The notes under the pieces were generated by a model, which saw only the letters and a list, made by a program, of their open reading frames with translations, was not told the DNA's origin and made no database searches. A program made the position numbers and the translations under genes. DNA of 64,000 nucleotides from Isoetes taiwanensis (lineage: Eukaryota; Streptophyta; Lycopodiopsida; Isoetales; Isoetaceae): the NCBI GenBank assembly GCA_021234155.1, contig JAJEKV010000518.1, positions 98,347 to 162,346 of the forward strand, in the 5' to 3' direction. Each line of letters starts with the position of its first letter. The first letter of the stretch is position 1. Of the stretch, positions 43,290 to 56,171 are shown one piece after another.

Positions 43290-44300
43290 TGGAGACCTCA
43301 AGATTGCAATATGGAACATCAATAGATCAGAGTAGATAAAGTTTTAGAAATGGGAAGATCTCGCTAACACGGTAGATATGATCACTTTATTGAAACTAAG
43401 GAACATGAACTGTTTCAATTACCCGAGATTGAGAATTTTGAAAAATCTATTCAGAAAAACAAAAGTTTAGAGATGGAGATTGTTGCGGAAGCGGTGGAAT
43501 CGCTTGCTATGTAAAGAACAACATTTAAAAGCCTCGTTACCTGCGGCGTCAAGAAAGGATATCAATAACCAATTTATCGGCTAAGAATCTGAGTAATCAA
43601 AGCGAGAACTATACATGGCATGATTCGCTATTTTGCTTTTTTGAGGACATAAACAAATGCATTATGATAATAGTCCGGATGCTACAGGTGATGACCCTTT
43701 CTTCTATTTAGAGCGGGACATTATGATGTATCGGGGAAAAGGTGAAGTTATTGTGATAGGTGACTTGTTAGCGGGATTGGCGACAATCAAAAGCAAACAA
43801 TATATCTCGAGGAAAGACATGTATGGCCGGAATCTCTAGATATGAACAAGCCCGGATAAATGTGGTTGGAGAAGATATTCATGATGAAAGCAATATAACA
43901 AAAGCCGGCGGATTACTTGCTGAACTTGTGCAAAGCGGTCTAACTAACATGTTTATATGTAATGGCATCTCAAAATTCCCATCCACCTGGCGGATATCGT
44001 GTAGAGAGGACGAAGCGTGGTAGACTATCGATCTCGTGGTGATTCAAAGAATAGAACATATAAGGAGATTTTGTTGTGATGGAGGAGCGGATGGAATCAG
44101 ACCATGCACCCATGCTATACATATACCAATTCCAGATCCGAAAGTTTGGATAATAAGAAACAACAGTTGGCATGCGCTTTGATAGCAAAAGGCGATATGT
44201 ACAAAAAAATTGCCAACAGATGCAAATGACAAGATTGTGGTGTAAGATGTTAATGAACTAAACCGGCTTGTCTCCAAGATTGTATTAGAGTTCACACATA
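43290..44300 (+). pseudogene. LINE 2 endonuclease domain (APE type), frameshifted
   Basis: Starts with IAIWNINRS (about 43304), the position and form of the APE endonuclease start. DDPFFYLERDIMMYRGKGEV with IVIGDL at 43690-43766 is the block that contains the catalytic GD(L/F)N in intact copies; here GDL is followed by LAG. The continuing frame 43823-44023 ends at a stop. Several frameshifts make it non-functional. Confidence 0.65.
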
Positions 44301-44559
44301 ATGCTTTGTATCACTGAGAGGTACAAAGGGCCTTAAGTGTAACTCTTGGTATGATAATTGAATGCAAAGAAATGAAGAAAAAATACAACCGCATGTCAAT
44401 CACAAAGGGCTGATTCTGAAGAGAATATAGAAAGCTTGTTAGAAGAAAAAGTTTAAAATATATTAAAGTGAGGCAAGAAACACTACTCAAAGAGTATTTA
44501 ACAGAGCCCAAGAGATTCTGGAGGGATTAAAAAACACCAAACGCACTAGTTCCACTTTA

Positions 44560-45178
44560 CGCCCGAGAGTTGTGGCGGCATGTTGATCAGCTATATCACA
44601 TAAAAAGAGGGCAAAAGAAAAAAAAAAGGCTTGTCGACGATCTATCTTTCTCTCAAGAAGAAGTGGTGGATGGAATAAAGCAGCTCTCTAATGGAAAAGC
44701 TCGAGATGCATAAGGCTTGTGTCTTAGAACTCATAAAGTGGAAGTGACGAGGAATTGTTATGAGGAATAACAAAATTGCTCAATGACCATAGCTCAAAGG
44801 GTTTCTGGAGGACTGGCAAATCAACCGAGTGGTCCCTATCTTCAAAGGAGGTGACCCAATGGATGCCAATAACTATCGAACTCTCCTGGTGAGTAGTCTT
44901 TTCTCTAAACTATTTGCATCACTCTTAGAGAAAAAGATAAGTTTATGGGCTGAAGGACATAATGTCGAGAAATTTGAAACCAGCTGGATTTAGATGCAAA
45001 AGATCAACAATAGATCACCTGGTTACATTGAAAACCATAATGGATTCAGTAAAGGGGAAGAAAAAACCAGTGTACATCCTGTTTGTTGATTTTAAGAAAG
45101 CTTTTGACAAAGTGCCTCGCAATAAGCTTTGGGAAAGATTGGAGCACCTACAGATGCCAGAAAACTTGAAAGCACGAA
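44560..45178 (+). pseudogene. LINE 2 reverse transcriptase, first part
   Basis: Reads LEDWQINRVVPIFKGGDP and ANNYR (about 44805-44880, RT motif 1-2 region), then AGFRCKRSTIDHLVTLKTIM and the catalytic motif A LFVDFKKAFDKVP (about 45078-45117). It stops at ENLKARIH followed by TAA, where the 11-kb insertion begins. The second catalytic motif is on the far side of the insertion. Confidence 0.8.
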
Positions 45179-45189
45179 TTCATTAATTA

Positions 45190-45879
45190 GAGAAATTTGG
45201 AATTCTCGTTTAGCATGAAATAGGTTAGCGGGTAGCCATATAGTGCAAAAACTACTACCAATTAAGTAAAAGTTGGCGTTTTTTTGCACAAATTTTGCAA
45301 ATGCTTCAGTCTTATTCGGAAATATAGTTTTTACTGCTAATGCAAAGATTCACCGCGAGTATAACGTGGTAGGAGGGAGTGTGAAAACTTCTGCGAAGAA
45401 GCCTTCTTAAACGCCGATGTTTTTGTTGAAAGGAGCGAAAGAATGTGCCTTTTATTAAAACCATGAGAGCATTGTGTTAAAAAGAAGGTACCGAGAGCAA
45501 GGATATCACACAAAATTCATTATTTAAAGCCATGTAATTGCTACAGAGGATCAAAGTCCACGATTATTTTTAGCATTAAACATATGGTAAAAGATATGGG
45601 TAAAGACAAAACCAAAGTTTTGAAACAAAAATTTCCATTGAAGGAAGTAATATACAACATAATTCATCGATTGAAGGAGATAATTATTCGATTGTGTTTG
45701 AGATACTTGATCGAGGGTATCACACCCATTTCATTGGCCATGCGATTGACATGCTCTCTACCCAATTCCATAGCACGTGTTGTGTCCATCTCTACGAGAA
45801 TAACTTTTGTGATCTCGGAACTACAACACCCATGGCGTTTGCGATCTTATTTCACCGGATGTGAATCGAGGCCCCATTC
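45190..45879. other. Left non-coding end of the 11-kb insertion
   Basis: No gene recognised. Frames here are short. It contains GTTTTTTTGCACAAATTTTGC and other AT-rich sequence and may include subterminal sequence of the element. Confidence 0.3.
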
Positions 45880-48800
45880 TTCCATCCCTTACCCTTTGAT
45901 CTCCCCGCCTATAAGTTCGTTTTGCGATAGTTCCGCAGCAGTTAGCATTCGATGTGGATGATAGAGCTCAGCTTCTTGCTGTATACCGATGCTCCCGTGA
46001 CCCAAGAACCTCATCTTGGTCAATGTCCATGTCTTTGTTGGTCCCTTCCATGTGCTTTGGAGTGCATTTCCATGTGTTCTCACGCCCACGTATTCAAACT
46101 TATGTTAGCTTTGTCAAGAAAGGCATGTACCCATCAAGCTTCTCATTAAGTGCATTCAATTTTGGAAAGTGGGCTCGGGGCTTCTATATCTTTTTAGTCT
46201 CTTCAAGCAAGCGCTTTGTTTCTTGCATTCTCTCTTCAGTGGGACTTAGCATCGAGGTTTTTCCAAAATGGAACCCAACTTTGATAGATCGTGTTTTGGG
46301 TGATAACCCGATGTCGAGGTTGAGCTGGATCAGGGGTCAACATTCTACGCTTCGGCTCTTCCTCAAACCCATCGGCACTTGGATTGGCCATCTTATCAAG
46401 CGTTTCAAAGAAGCGCCCTCGGAACGGCACACTTTACGAACTTTGAAAGCCAGCTCTTTTTGCCTTGCATAAGAGCAACACGAAGCTTGCCGTCAAAAAA
46501 GAAATCCAGAACACAACCATCGGTCCGACCAGACTGTTCAACAATATGGTAGGCATAGGAGGTTTTCATTTGGCATTTCAATACAAGATCTCCTTCCATT
46601 GCGCCCATTTGAATCTTGGTTTGCCCTCGTAAAAAGAGTCGATATTTCTTTTTTTATCTTTCGTCGGCATCCTCATTACATTAGCGGCATTGGAGGCAAT
46701 GGTGTTGACTTAGGAGCCCGAAATTGTGGATACAGGTGAAGCTCCAACTCACGGTTACCCAGGTGCTACAACGAACATCACTCTGTTAATGCACATATGA
46801 CTAATAAAACCGATGTTCTTTCACCCTTCTTTTGCTCTCCCATCCCATTTCTTCATAGGAACCTAAAGATAGGTAGCCACCAGCCCTGAATTTGCTTGAC
46901 TGAACAAGCAATTGGGCAAATTCACTGAGCGCATGATAATGACCAAGTGATAAACTTTGGCATCCGTCATGGTAGCTATCCTTGTAAATAGATCTGTGTA
47001 TTTCTTGCAATCCCATACCTTGTTTATCCCTCGGATGTCAATAAATATCAGTGTCGCATTCTCTGACACTTGGGAGGAAGTAGGGATGCCATCCTTTGTC
47101 ACTGCTATGACAATATTTTTCTTTTCCTTTCTTTTTCTAGCCTCTTCTGGCTTTAGAATATTCCTGATTGGCTCCAAAAGGCTACAGGTAGGTTACCTAG
47201 TGTATGATCCTTGTTATAGTTAGCCTTCACGCCGTACTCTGTGATCCGGTATGTCGATATATCCAAAGATTCTACGTTGATTGAAATGGGGAAAAGCCTG
47301 AAGCAATTCCTCCCAAATATCGAAATCCTTTGCGGCAAATTTGGGGGATAAGACAAAATTTCGCTACTCATAAAAAGTAGTGAGGGTTCATGTCAATTAA
47401 TTGTTATGCGCAATCAAATCTCCGCTATAACCCTCGACCGCGACCTTTAAATAGGTCTTGCCTTCTATAATCTCATCGAAAGTTTGTGACAACTCGCATT
47501 CGACATACCTAAGTAACCGGAGCCAGTCTTGTTAAAGAAGTCTTTGGATGGTTTGTCGGAAACTCACCATGATCGTCAAGGTTTCACGACTCACCTGAAC
47601 CGGCAACTTCCATTACTTCTTGAAAACCTTCTCATCCATAAAAATGAATTGCTTTTCATCCTTAAAGCTCCACGCACTTTCAAGGTGAGTGCGTTGCAAT
47701 TTCATAAAATCCTATGAGAAGCAATTCCAAAGGTCATCAAGATGTGGCCCCCGAACTTGGCGGTGAAAACAAATAAATACCTTCCAAAGCTGAAGTTTTA
47801 GCTGTCCTATAGGTCCTTGTGGAGGCAACCATAAGCCTTGTCTTGATGTGAAGTTATTTGCGGTTTTTCAATCGGTGGCTCTCGGTACGGTGTTTGCAAT
47901 TGCCGATTTGCATTGAATACTCAACTCTATATATTCCTTGTGCGTAAGATTTCCGATCCAGCACCCTCGATCTTCTTCTAGCATATACTTTGGCAAATTC
48001 GTTCTTTGCTTTCGAACTTCGCCCGGCAGTAGAACAAAAGGTTATGCGGCTACAAATCACGTAGTTGCCGAAATAATATAAAATTTCTTGCCCTTCAAAT
48101 CTTTGGATTGCTCCATGTCACCCTCCTCCCGAAAGATAGACAACCGTCGGGTCAAATCTACATAACGAGTGTCCAAAAGATAAAGAATTAGTTACCCGGT
48201 AATAGGGTCAAAGCGGAGCAGCGCCAAGGGGGTGAGGACCTCCGTGAGGGTATGTCTTGAAGCTTTTAACCGTAGTTTGAACATGGTCATTTGACCGCGT
48301 GCAGTAATGTCAAGTTTGTGGTGGTGTTCACAATCAAAATAGAAATCTTTGTAAACCAATTAACCCTAAGGGGTAGAACCTTTTGAACATTCAAGCTTCC
48401 GAGTGGTTTTGCTCTGCCATCTTCGTTCCTCTTGGATTGAACTTCAACTTTCGATTGGAATGGCGGTGCTTGGGAGCCATGTCAATGCTAGTTTAGAGGA
48501 GGCATTAGAATGGCGATGGGGGGTTTGAGAGGGAATGCGGGCTATCCTCATGAGGTGTCGATTCTTAAGGCTAATTTTGAAAGGAGGGAATTTTTTGGAA
48601 TAAATCCACGGATGTATTGCTATCTGGGGCCTTCATAACAATAGGAAGAGTAGGGTTAACAATCACAGGAGGGGTTTATCGTGGATTGTGGTTCTTGAGC
48701 AATTTCTTTTTGGTGTTGAGGTCTCTCCCAAAGTAGCAATAGGCTTCACACTCTTTTTCTTGGCCACGGCTCTTAGCCAATTGGTGTCCATCGCGGAGGG

Positions 48801-49412
48801 CATCTTCGTCCCGAACCGCTTTCAAGGCACAACTCCGGGAGGCTTCTTGTGCGTAGACAAACCATTTACGCATGTGAGAACCCGAGCAGCAATATGTCTC
48901 CGATTTCCTTTATACGATAAAGAGATTCATAGGATGGCAACAACCACCATACCTTTTAACGGCGTCGGGCGTTTTTCAATGGTCGGGCTTGTTCATTTTC
49001 TTTGGCCGTCATCAAAGGCGGGTCATAATTATAGCCCATTTCAAAATGTACTCCGTAACCGCGCAATGTTAATGGGTCCTGATCGCATATGATGGCATCT
49101 TGCACATTGTTCTTCGTGCCTTCACATTGCCACCACTATGCCAACTTGTTCCAGCGTCCTCCGGCTTTTTTTCGGTCGAGGAAGCAGTACGGGTCCTTTA
49201 CTGCGATCACCCATAATGTCGCGGTATATTTATTGCAATCTCGATACACCATTTCCTTTCATTGGAAGGGTTATATCTGTGGTGGCTCGACATCGGTCCT
49301 CGGAAGAGAGCAAGTCTTTGTAAACAAAAGCACATAGTGAGTGCTGGTTTTGCGCCAATGTGATGCAATAAAAAGGTTTAAACCTCTTTTGTAGAAGTAG
49401 CGACGCGATCAC
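45880..49412 (-). pseudogene. Large decayed protein, possible beta-class DNA methyltransferase domain
   Basis: Minus-strand coding character extends through many frameshifts. Recognisable pieces from the N-terminal side: YKDLLSSEDRCRATTDITLP (49300), MRKWFVYAQEASRSCALKAV (48870), MAPKHRHSNRKLKFNPRG (48480), NLPKYMLEEDRGCWIGNLTH (about 47960), then IFIDIRGINKVWDCKKYTDL with KVYHLVIIM (about 46940-47050), and MEGDLVLKCQMKTSYAYHIV, EQSGRTDGCVLDFFFDGKLR, VALMQGKK (about 46450-46605). An acidic motif of DIxx type followed later by HIVEQS...GCVLDFF...G...AL..GK has the order IV then X-I seen in beta-class N4/N6 DNA methyltransferases. The usual DPPY is not preserved and the glycine motif is worn, so this is a suggestion only. 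The C-terminal part is charged (EEEPKRRMLTPDP). It is non-functional here. Confidence 0.35.
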
Positions 49413-49609
49413 GCTGGCGACTAAAATAGAACTCCACCTGATCGGCGGCGGAAAACACGTATAACCTTAAGCCGCGGCAAGAAAAACATCGCCCGTCGCC
49501 CGAGGGATAGGTTCAATACGTTTATGCGTTTTATCGGAATCATTATGAATTGTATAATCCTGAGCACATATTAGCAGGTATAAAGCGTAAAAAATCGGCA
49601 AAAAATTCC
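49413..49609. other. Spacer between divergent genes, left part
   Basis: GC-rich start (CGGCGGCGGAAAACACG) upstream of the minus-strand gene; would include its promoter if one exists. No motif identified. Confidence 0.3.
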
Positions 49610-50070
49610 GTCGGAAGATTTCGCGTCTGTGAAACCTTCTAATTCAGCGTCTGCGAAAGTTTTTCAGCGTCTGTGAAATAATAAATGCAGCGTCTGGCAA
49701 TTTTTTTTTGCGGGGGTTGTCGCAGCGAAAACCTTCTATTTTCTAACGTCAGCGAAAAAATTTGCGTTCTATTTTCGTTCTATTTTTGCGTTCTGTTTTT
49801 TGCGTTGTCTGAGAAGGTTTAGCGTGCAGTGAAATTTAATTTCAAATTTTTTTTTTTTTTTTTTTTTGCAATTTGAAATTTCAAATTCGGCGTCTGTAAT
49901 CGTATAAGCAGCGTCACCTTGAAACTTTTTTCACGGCTAAGCCGGAAAGGTTTGGCGTCGCAGAAAAAAAAAAATTTTGGCGTCGTCTGTGATTTTCTTT
50001 GGTTCGGCGTCGCGAAAAGTTTCAGCGTCTGCAGCTTTCAGAAGCTTTTCCAGCGTCTGTGAAATTTTTT
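49610..50070. repeat. Cluster of GCGTCTGTGAAA-type motifs
   Basis: About twelve copies of (A/G)GCGTCTG(T/C)GAAA or close variants occur within 460 bp (for example near 49625, 49647, 49667, 49690, 49889, 50024 and 50052), all in the same orientation and unevenly spaced, separated by T-rich runs. It is not a simple tandem repeat. Lying between two divergent coding regions of a mobile element, they may be binding sites for an element-encoded or host protein. Confidence 0.65.
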
Positions 50071-51640
50071 CCGGCGGAGGTTTTATCACGTTAATCGTAT
50101 TTTTATTAAAAAACCGTATTTTTGACTTTATCGCGTCGGGAATTTTTTGATTTTGTACGTATAGAACCTATCACGGCCGTCCATGAAACTAATGACCTAC
50201 TACACAGTCTTGATGAACATCGCAATAAAGAAAATCTAAGATGGACGCGGCCGATCTTGATGGCTGACTACACTATAAAGAGCTATCTAGAAATTATAAA
50301 ACCAATCAAAGCAAGACCGTGACGCGATCTTGATGGGATCCCCACTTATGAAGACCGCTATCTAGAAATTATAAAATTTATCACAAGATCATGATCAAGC
50401 GATCTTGGTTTACATCTATACTATGAAAACAATAAGTTTTAAGAGGCAAGATCGCTACGATCTTGCTGTCGAACAAAGAAAATACCTCTCCCGGGAGGGA
50501 GTCCTAGTGCCATGGGATCGCCACCGGCCCGCACGTAAAAATGGGCTTTTGAAGGGCTCCGGAGCCGCCCTGAGGTCGGCGCTTAGGTCAATGAAATCAG
50601 AGAAATTAGTTTTGAATGTTTTGAGTTTCAATTTATGGTGAACGGCCATGGAAATTAAATGCCCGCCTCACATGATGGCGCCGCGGAAAACGCGGCCATA
50701 ATGGCGTCAGATGCGTGGCGTAATAATTACCGCCTCGTGATTTATTCCCCCCGACATTAATGCGGTCGTGGCGTAATATACCACGTCCGGAAGGCCGCGA
50801 ACCGCGTCTGAAAGGTCTTTATCCACTTGGCGTCAGCTGCTCAATTCGGGTCATAATTTGGACGACGCTTATCCGCCTACAATGCCTCCAAAATATCCGG
50901 GTTTTAACGGACGGACGACCGTACAAAATTTGAATTCGGAGAACAAACCAATTCGAGAAAGCGGGGAAAAGCCAATTCAAATTTCATATTGTTTTGCAAG
51001 ATCTCGGCAGCGCCTTTCCGGGCAAGTTTGGCAAGGATTGCCGCAAGAATTCGAGATCCATTGAAGTGCTCGATAATCCTGGCTTGCAATCCGCCCACTA
51101 CACACTTAATTGCAAGCGTGATCAATCCCCGAGTTTCCGGGTAAAAGGCCTGATACGTGCATATCCCTCCATGAAGTGGAATTGAACGACGAGAATGCAA
51201 TCAATTTCAATTATAACCTTAACCTTCGAAGTCTCAGACTAACATTCACTATATGTTGCATGGATTGATAAAGATACCTCTCCTAATACTCTTTGTTGCA
51301 ACTATGTAAAATAGATGTTCTAAGCAAAATCATTTACTCACGGTGTGTTTATTATACAATGCTTGTGTTTCAAGTATATGCTTTCTTTCTCTATGTGGAT
51401 GAAAACTAAACACCTTTTATGACACTAAACAATCGTGATTACGTGAGGTAGGAGTAATGCCTTATTCCCCTGTAGTCAATCGCTTAACTTTGGTGTTTCC
51501 GACGAGATCGCCGGTCGCGATACCTTCAACCATCTACACTTGCTATTGACCAAAGAACTCGGATATAAATTAGAGTTGGAACCTAACTAGCTAGCCTCGA
51601 AATTGATTTACAGACGAGTTCTTATTGAAAGCACAAGTGT
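50071..51640. other. GC-rich spacer with short duplications, no gene called
   Basis: A two-copy repeat of about 75 bp lies at 50251-50398 (GCGATCTTGATGG...GCTATCTAGAAATTATAAAA). CCACGTCCGG, GGCGTAATA and similar GC-rich words lie at 50690-50800. Frames on both strands are short and overlapping. Some of 50900-51200 may be coding on the minus strand (MHSRRSIPLHGGICTYQAF) but nothing is recognisable. Confidence 0.35.
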
Positions 51641-51649
51641 GAATGCTTG

Positions 51650-52489
51650 CAAATAAGCGGCGCTAGCGTTCTTACCCATGCTTTCGATAAGATCGCAAGG
51701 TGGCCGAAAGTCGTGACCATTTCTTTTTCAGTTCATATTTTTTGTAGTGGTTTTATGATCACGGTCTTTACGCTCACTAGGATGGCGGCTGCGCTTATTC
51801 ACGACCTCTTGTTTGGAGGATGGCTGATGTAATTCCATTTGTATATCTGTTGGGGAAAAAGGTGGCGAAGGAAGAGTCCACAATTCGGCGCCATCACACC
51901 GGACCGTCCACGGGTATGGTTGTCGTTCAATTGTGAATGTTCTGGATGGGCCGATTACGCCACCAATTCCGAATTGGAAATAGAAAAAATGGGTGAAGGC
52001 GTAGGGGACTTTTTTTGTGTTGTGGTACAAGAAGGACATTGTTGCTCCACTAGATAGACATGAGAAGCTTGCACCCCACCGGTCGGATAAAAGGATAGAC
52101 CTGGCGGCGAGGGCCGAGAGGGAATGAGGGGTTAGCCAACGATGAGGCGAATCATGTGCAAGGGCTTTCTAGAGATGAGTTAGTTGAGAAGGCGGCACAC
52201 TCATGCATGAATGCCGCTACATGGCTTATGCCTATGGTGTTATCGTTTTTGCCATCCAAACCATGTGTGGTTCCGGCGCGGAAGTTAGGGAAGGCCTCGA
52301 TAGCTGCTACTATCATGAACATTTTTCCAATGCCCGAAAAAAGATCTCTATCTTGCTGCCAGTTCGCGGCAGAAATGCCCTAACCGGTGATGACCTTGTG
52401 AGATGGCCCATAGCCCCGCGTGCTCGCTGGATAACATTCCGTTTCTACTCTTGTGGTTGAAGGTGAAGGAGAAGGATGGAGAATGAACC
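51650..52489 (+). pseudogene. Decayed coding region of the 11-kb insertion, N-terminal part
   Basis: Plus-strand frames around 52156-52460 give plausible protein, e.g. LSRDELVEKAAHSCMNAATW and, in the next frame, CYYHEHFSNARKKISILLPV with TGDDLVRWPIAP, but they break repeatedly. They lead into the DUF7869-like region and may be the first part of the same gene. No family recognised. Confidence 0.35.
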
Positions 52490-54890
52490 TTACTCCATTA
52501 GACCGAAATTGGCATCACCAAAAAAGAGACCTTACAAAGATGGTCAATGGAGACCCAACACCAACGCACTAAATGTGAAAGAAAAACTAGTGCCGAGGCT
52601 ATTCTAGACTTGGTCATCAACGTACGCATGAAATGCCGCGGCAAATTTTACATCCCAGGAGATAGCTTGCATGAGAACCTTTTATGGAACATGAAGTCCC
52701 TGAGCTATCACAACTTTTGCATATAACATGCTAGATCTTTTGCTAAAATGGTGTAGTCCAAGCAAACCGATGTTGAATAACAAACAGGTGTGCGGAAAGC
52801 ATGGCATAAAGCCTATGGCATTCCCATTTCCACTTTTTACAAAGTGGAAGAAGCTCTTCAATGACGCCATGAATTGCCGAAAGACGAAATACCGGGGTCT
52901 AAGAAGCCAAGGTCTCATACTTTGGCTGGCAATGCTTGCGGCTATCCATGTTCATAGATGAAAACGCAGAGACGATGCCACAATCTTCAAAAATACGCGG
53001 CGCAGGGTAGCAGACAAAATGTTAAGAGGCTACCTTCAGTCTTGACTAAGAAGGATATACACCAAGAAGTAGATATTTCCGTTACGGAGATGACAAAGCG
53101 TATTTCTCCTTCATTTTCGTCATTGGAAAGAGAATCATTCAGAGGTAGCAATAGCTAAGAGGATAGCATTTTCCAAGTGTAACACATGTATTGTCATAAA
53201 GGAAAAAGCTTGCACAAGACCAGAGATCCAAACGAAAGAAGGGTACTTGCAATAGAGAGAAAATCACATATGACGGCCCAGATTTCATGCGGGGCCTTTC
53301 ATCTGGTCCCGAGAGCTTTGTCGCGATAGATCTCCGAGCACGCTTTAACCATTATACATGATAAGATGGATCAGAATAAGACCATGGTCCCTCGCCTAGA
53401 GAAGCTAGCAAAAGTCTGTATGGAGGGTGAACGACCGAAGGTCGATTGTTACATGTGCTCTCATGCACGGCCATGGTATAGGTGCCTTGGGCCACTTCTC
53501 TTTGGACCTCGGCCTGATGATTCTAATTTTCATGTGGGATCCTTGAATCATACCTTGAAGACGGAGAATAAATCCGAGGATAATTGGGGCCATTTGAGAG
53601 ATACCGATCGTCTCTGAAGCAAACAGGGGGTAAACAATTTTAAACCTGGATAACCTTAGGACAAAAATGATGAATGGCGGTAGAAATGATTTTATGCCTC
53701 CTATCAAAGGCCCCATGGTAGCAAACAAGTTGCCTAGGAGGCTTTACTTGCTGACTAGATAATTGCTCGGGTCGAATAAGAATAGATATCTTTTCTCTTA
53801 CTTGTCATACTTGGTTTGGTTAGGTGTATTTGATCAAGTACGTTTGGGATTCATGATGGTTGGACACACCCACGATGACATAGATGCCCTATTTGGAAAC
53901 TACTCTACTCTAATGAGAAGATCAGATGCATTGACTATTCCAGACTTATGCAACTCTTGAGGCGATGTAGTTCAAAGGCTCCTTCACCTTACCTTGTGAG
54001 GTTCTGATTGGAAGGAATTCGTGAAAGGATTTATCACGATAAGAAGGACCGTTTATGTGGTCACTTGGAACCTCTACTCTTCAAGTTTTGCATGAAGGAT
54101 GGATGGCCACTAATGTTCTACAAGATGAGGCGGGGCATAGGGAGTGGCTCCCTCAAAAGGGAATCGAATGTGGAAGGAGGATGCCCAAGGTTTACCTATG
54201 ATTCGAGAGGGTCACCTAAGGTCCCGCAGACCATATGGGAGCTTGAAAGATATAGGTGCATTAAGAGCTTCTATTGCCAAGTACATGATGCTTTGGGCAG
54301 CTATTTCTAGAGTTTGGCGATAAGTCATGGTCCAACACATATATGAATGAAGTTATTGACTCTTGGTCCACCTTCTTTGCGAGTGCTTGGTGACGCAGCC
54401 TTAGAGTTTGTCGTTATTCAGATTTCGCCCAGCACACTGGGCAAAGTGCATTGGAAGAACCCAAAAGTGTTTGTGGATGAGCACATTGAAGCATCTCATT
54501 ACGTAGGGCCTTTCTCGGGTAGACCCAAGAACCCGGTTGAAATATTCGACCCTACCAAGATGTCAAGAAGGGAATGCTCTTGCTAATCGACACATGATAA
54601 CCGCCCCGACATGGATGGCTTTTGCCAAGAGGACCCGAGTAGAGGACCCTAATCTCCACATTATGAAGAGGTGTTTGTCTCTTGGTTTGAACTGTTGCGG
54701 AAAGGGAACCTCATATGCAATGCAAAGATAGGGATTGTTGGAGCAAGAATTGAGACCCAATCCTAATGACCATGCGCTACCAACCTTTGAAAACAATAGA
54801 CTATGGTTGGGCCGTAGAGACCAGGCCATTGTCGGTGGATCCCCGGTAGTGTTCGGGCTCGGTTGCAAGAATTAGTGGCTAAAGAAGCTA
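52490..54890 (+). pseudogene. DUF7869-like protein of the 11-kb insertion, frameshifted
   Basis: The clearest part is GVFDQVRLGFMMVGHTHDDI followed by DALFGNYSTLMRRSDALTIP at about 53825-53945. The GHTH(E/D)DID...F motif is typical of multi-copy proteins carrying the DUF7869 domain, generally regarded as transposon-related. Upstream are KAWHKAYGIPISTFYK (about 52790-52850), KTMVPRLEKLAKVCMEGERP (53373) and DCYMCSHARPWYRCLGPLLF (53450). Downstream are HLEPLLFKFCMKDGWPLMFY (54060-54120) and YVGPFSGRPKNPVEIFDPTK (54500-54555). Frames change at least five times, so it is inactive. A catalytic role for such proteins is not established to my knowledge. Confidence 0.5.
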
Positions 54891-56171
54891 AGGGCGATGA
54901 TGAGAACTCTTGAGGTATGCAATGCTCTTTACATAATTACTATATCATTCATAACATGAAAGTTACAATAGACTAGTTATTATTTGTTATTGCTCTGCGT
55001 TTTCCATCTCAACACAAGAGCTCTTACACTATACAATGCTAAGCGGGTGATTCATTCATCTTGAGGATCTGTAGTAGTAGTGATCCACGATATCTCATAG
55101 CTCATTCGCTCGGGAAGCCAAATCGGATGGATCATTACACTAATTGACGAGGCAACGAATCTCGGCGCCAAAGCTTTTCTTCGCGGTAGGGATCAAGAAG
55201 AAGATGCCTGTCTAGGCAACCAACAAGATCGAGAGTGGCTCATTGAGCACTTGATCGCCTCGATGTGGGTGAATTGATGAAGGCAAATAATCCATGTGAG
55301 AGGAATGAACTTTAGCCCGAAGAGAAGCTTTTTATAGTGAGGTAGAATTATTGAGGTGAATTATTGGGGTAGACTTCGAGCCATTATTGCTGTATAAGAC
55401 CGTTGTATAAATACAAGTATAATACATCTTTCGTATGGATATATGTATTATGCGTGCTAATATCGTATGTTTCAAAACATGTTTGCTTGATTTAATTTAG
55501 CTATGATTGAATTCAATGACACTTCGAGAATAAGTGGAGGTGGGATAGCACATCGTTACAATACTTCCGTTAAGGTAATTGATATTACATCCTTAATCGG
55601 AATGCTATTACATCCTTACTTAGTTATTAGGTACCCATGTCATTATTACATTATTAGCGGTCTTGATTCACTCGTCATCAACATCAAAGCTCGTGGATGC
55701 CATTCAAATTTCATAGATCTCCGATGGGGAAGCCAAGAATATGGACTTTAACGCGAAAGTGAGCTTTCAAGCACCAGCAAGTCCATCAGCTTTAGATAAG
55801 AGCCATGGATCGCTTAACGCTATTTCACAAGATTACTGCCCGCAGTCGTTGTAGCTCAAGTAACACTTGAAAGAGCGGATGTGCTCTGGGCGAGGCATCG
55901 AGGAAGCCATGGAAGATGAATGGCCTCTACCCCTCGTGCGAGTCGCTTTTATAAGTGAAGTAAAATTATTGATGTGAATGATTGAGTACAATGTAGGGCC
56001 ATTATTGAGCTTATCTCGAGTGTCATGTACACGTACAAGTATAACACAAAATTTGTATGTATATGTGTATGTTAATTACCTCATGTTTGTTGGGGTCGAG
56101 TACTAGGTGAAAGTATTCGTGCTTGAGCAAATAAGGTGTGCTCAAAATTCTCAAAATTGCGTTATTTTATC
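54891..56171 (+). repeat. Right flank of the insertion with a diverged duplication of about 600 bp spacing
   Basis: The block at 55325-55485 (TTATAGTGAGGTAGAATTAT, GGCCATTATTG-like, ACAAGTATAA(T/C)AC, GTATGGATATATGTATTATG) is repeated with changes at 55945-56100 (TTATAAGTGAAGTAAAATTA, GGGCCATTATTGAGC, ACAAGTATAACAC, GTATGTATATGTGTATG). Preceding sequences (GGGAAGCCAA...) also correspond. No gene. Confidence 0.5.

Noticed and set aside
50407-50430. TCTATACTATGAAAAC after A, resembling a Helitron 5' end
   Set aside because: Too short and AT-rich to be convincing, lies inside the 11-kb insertion, and no partner end fits.
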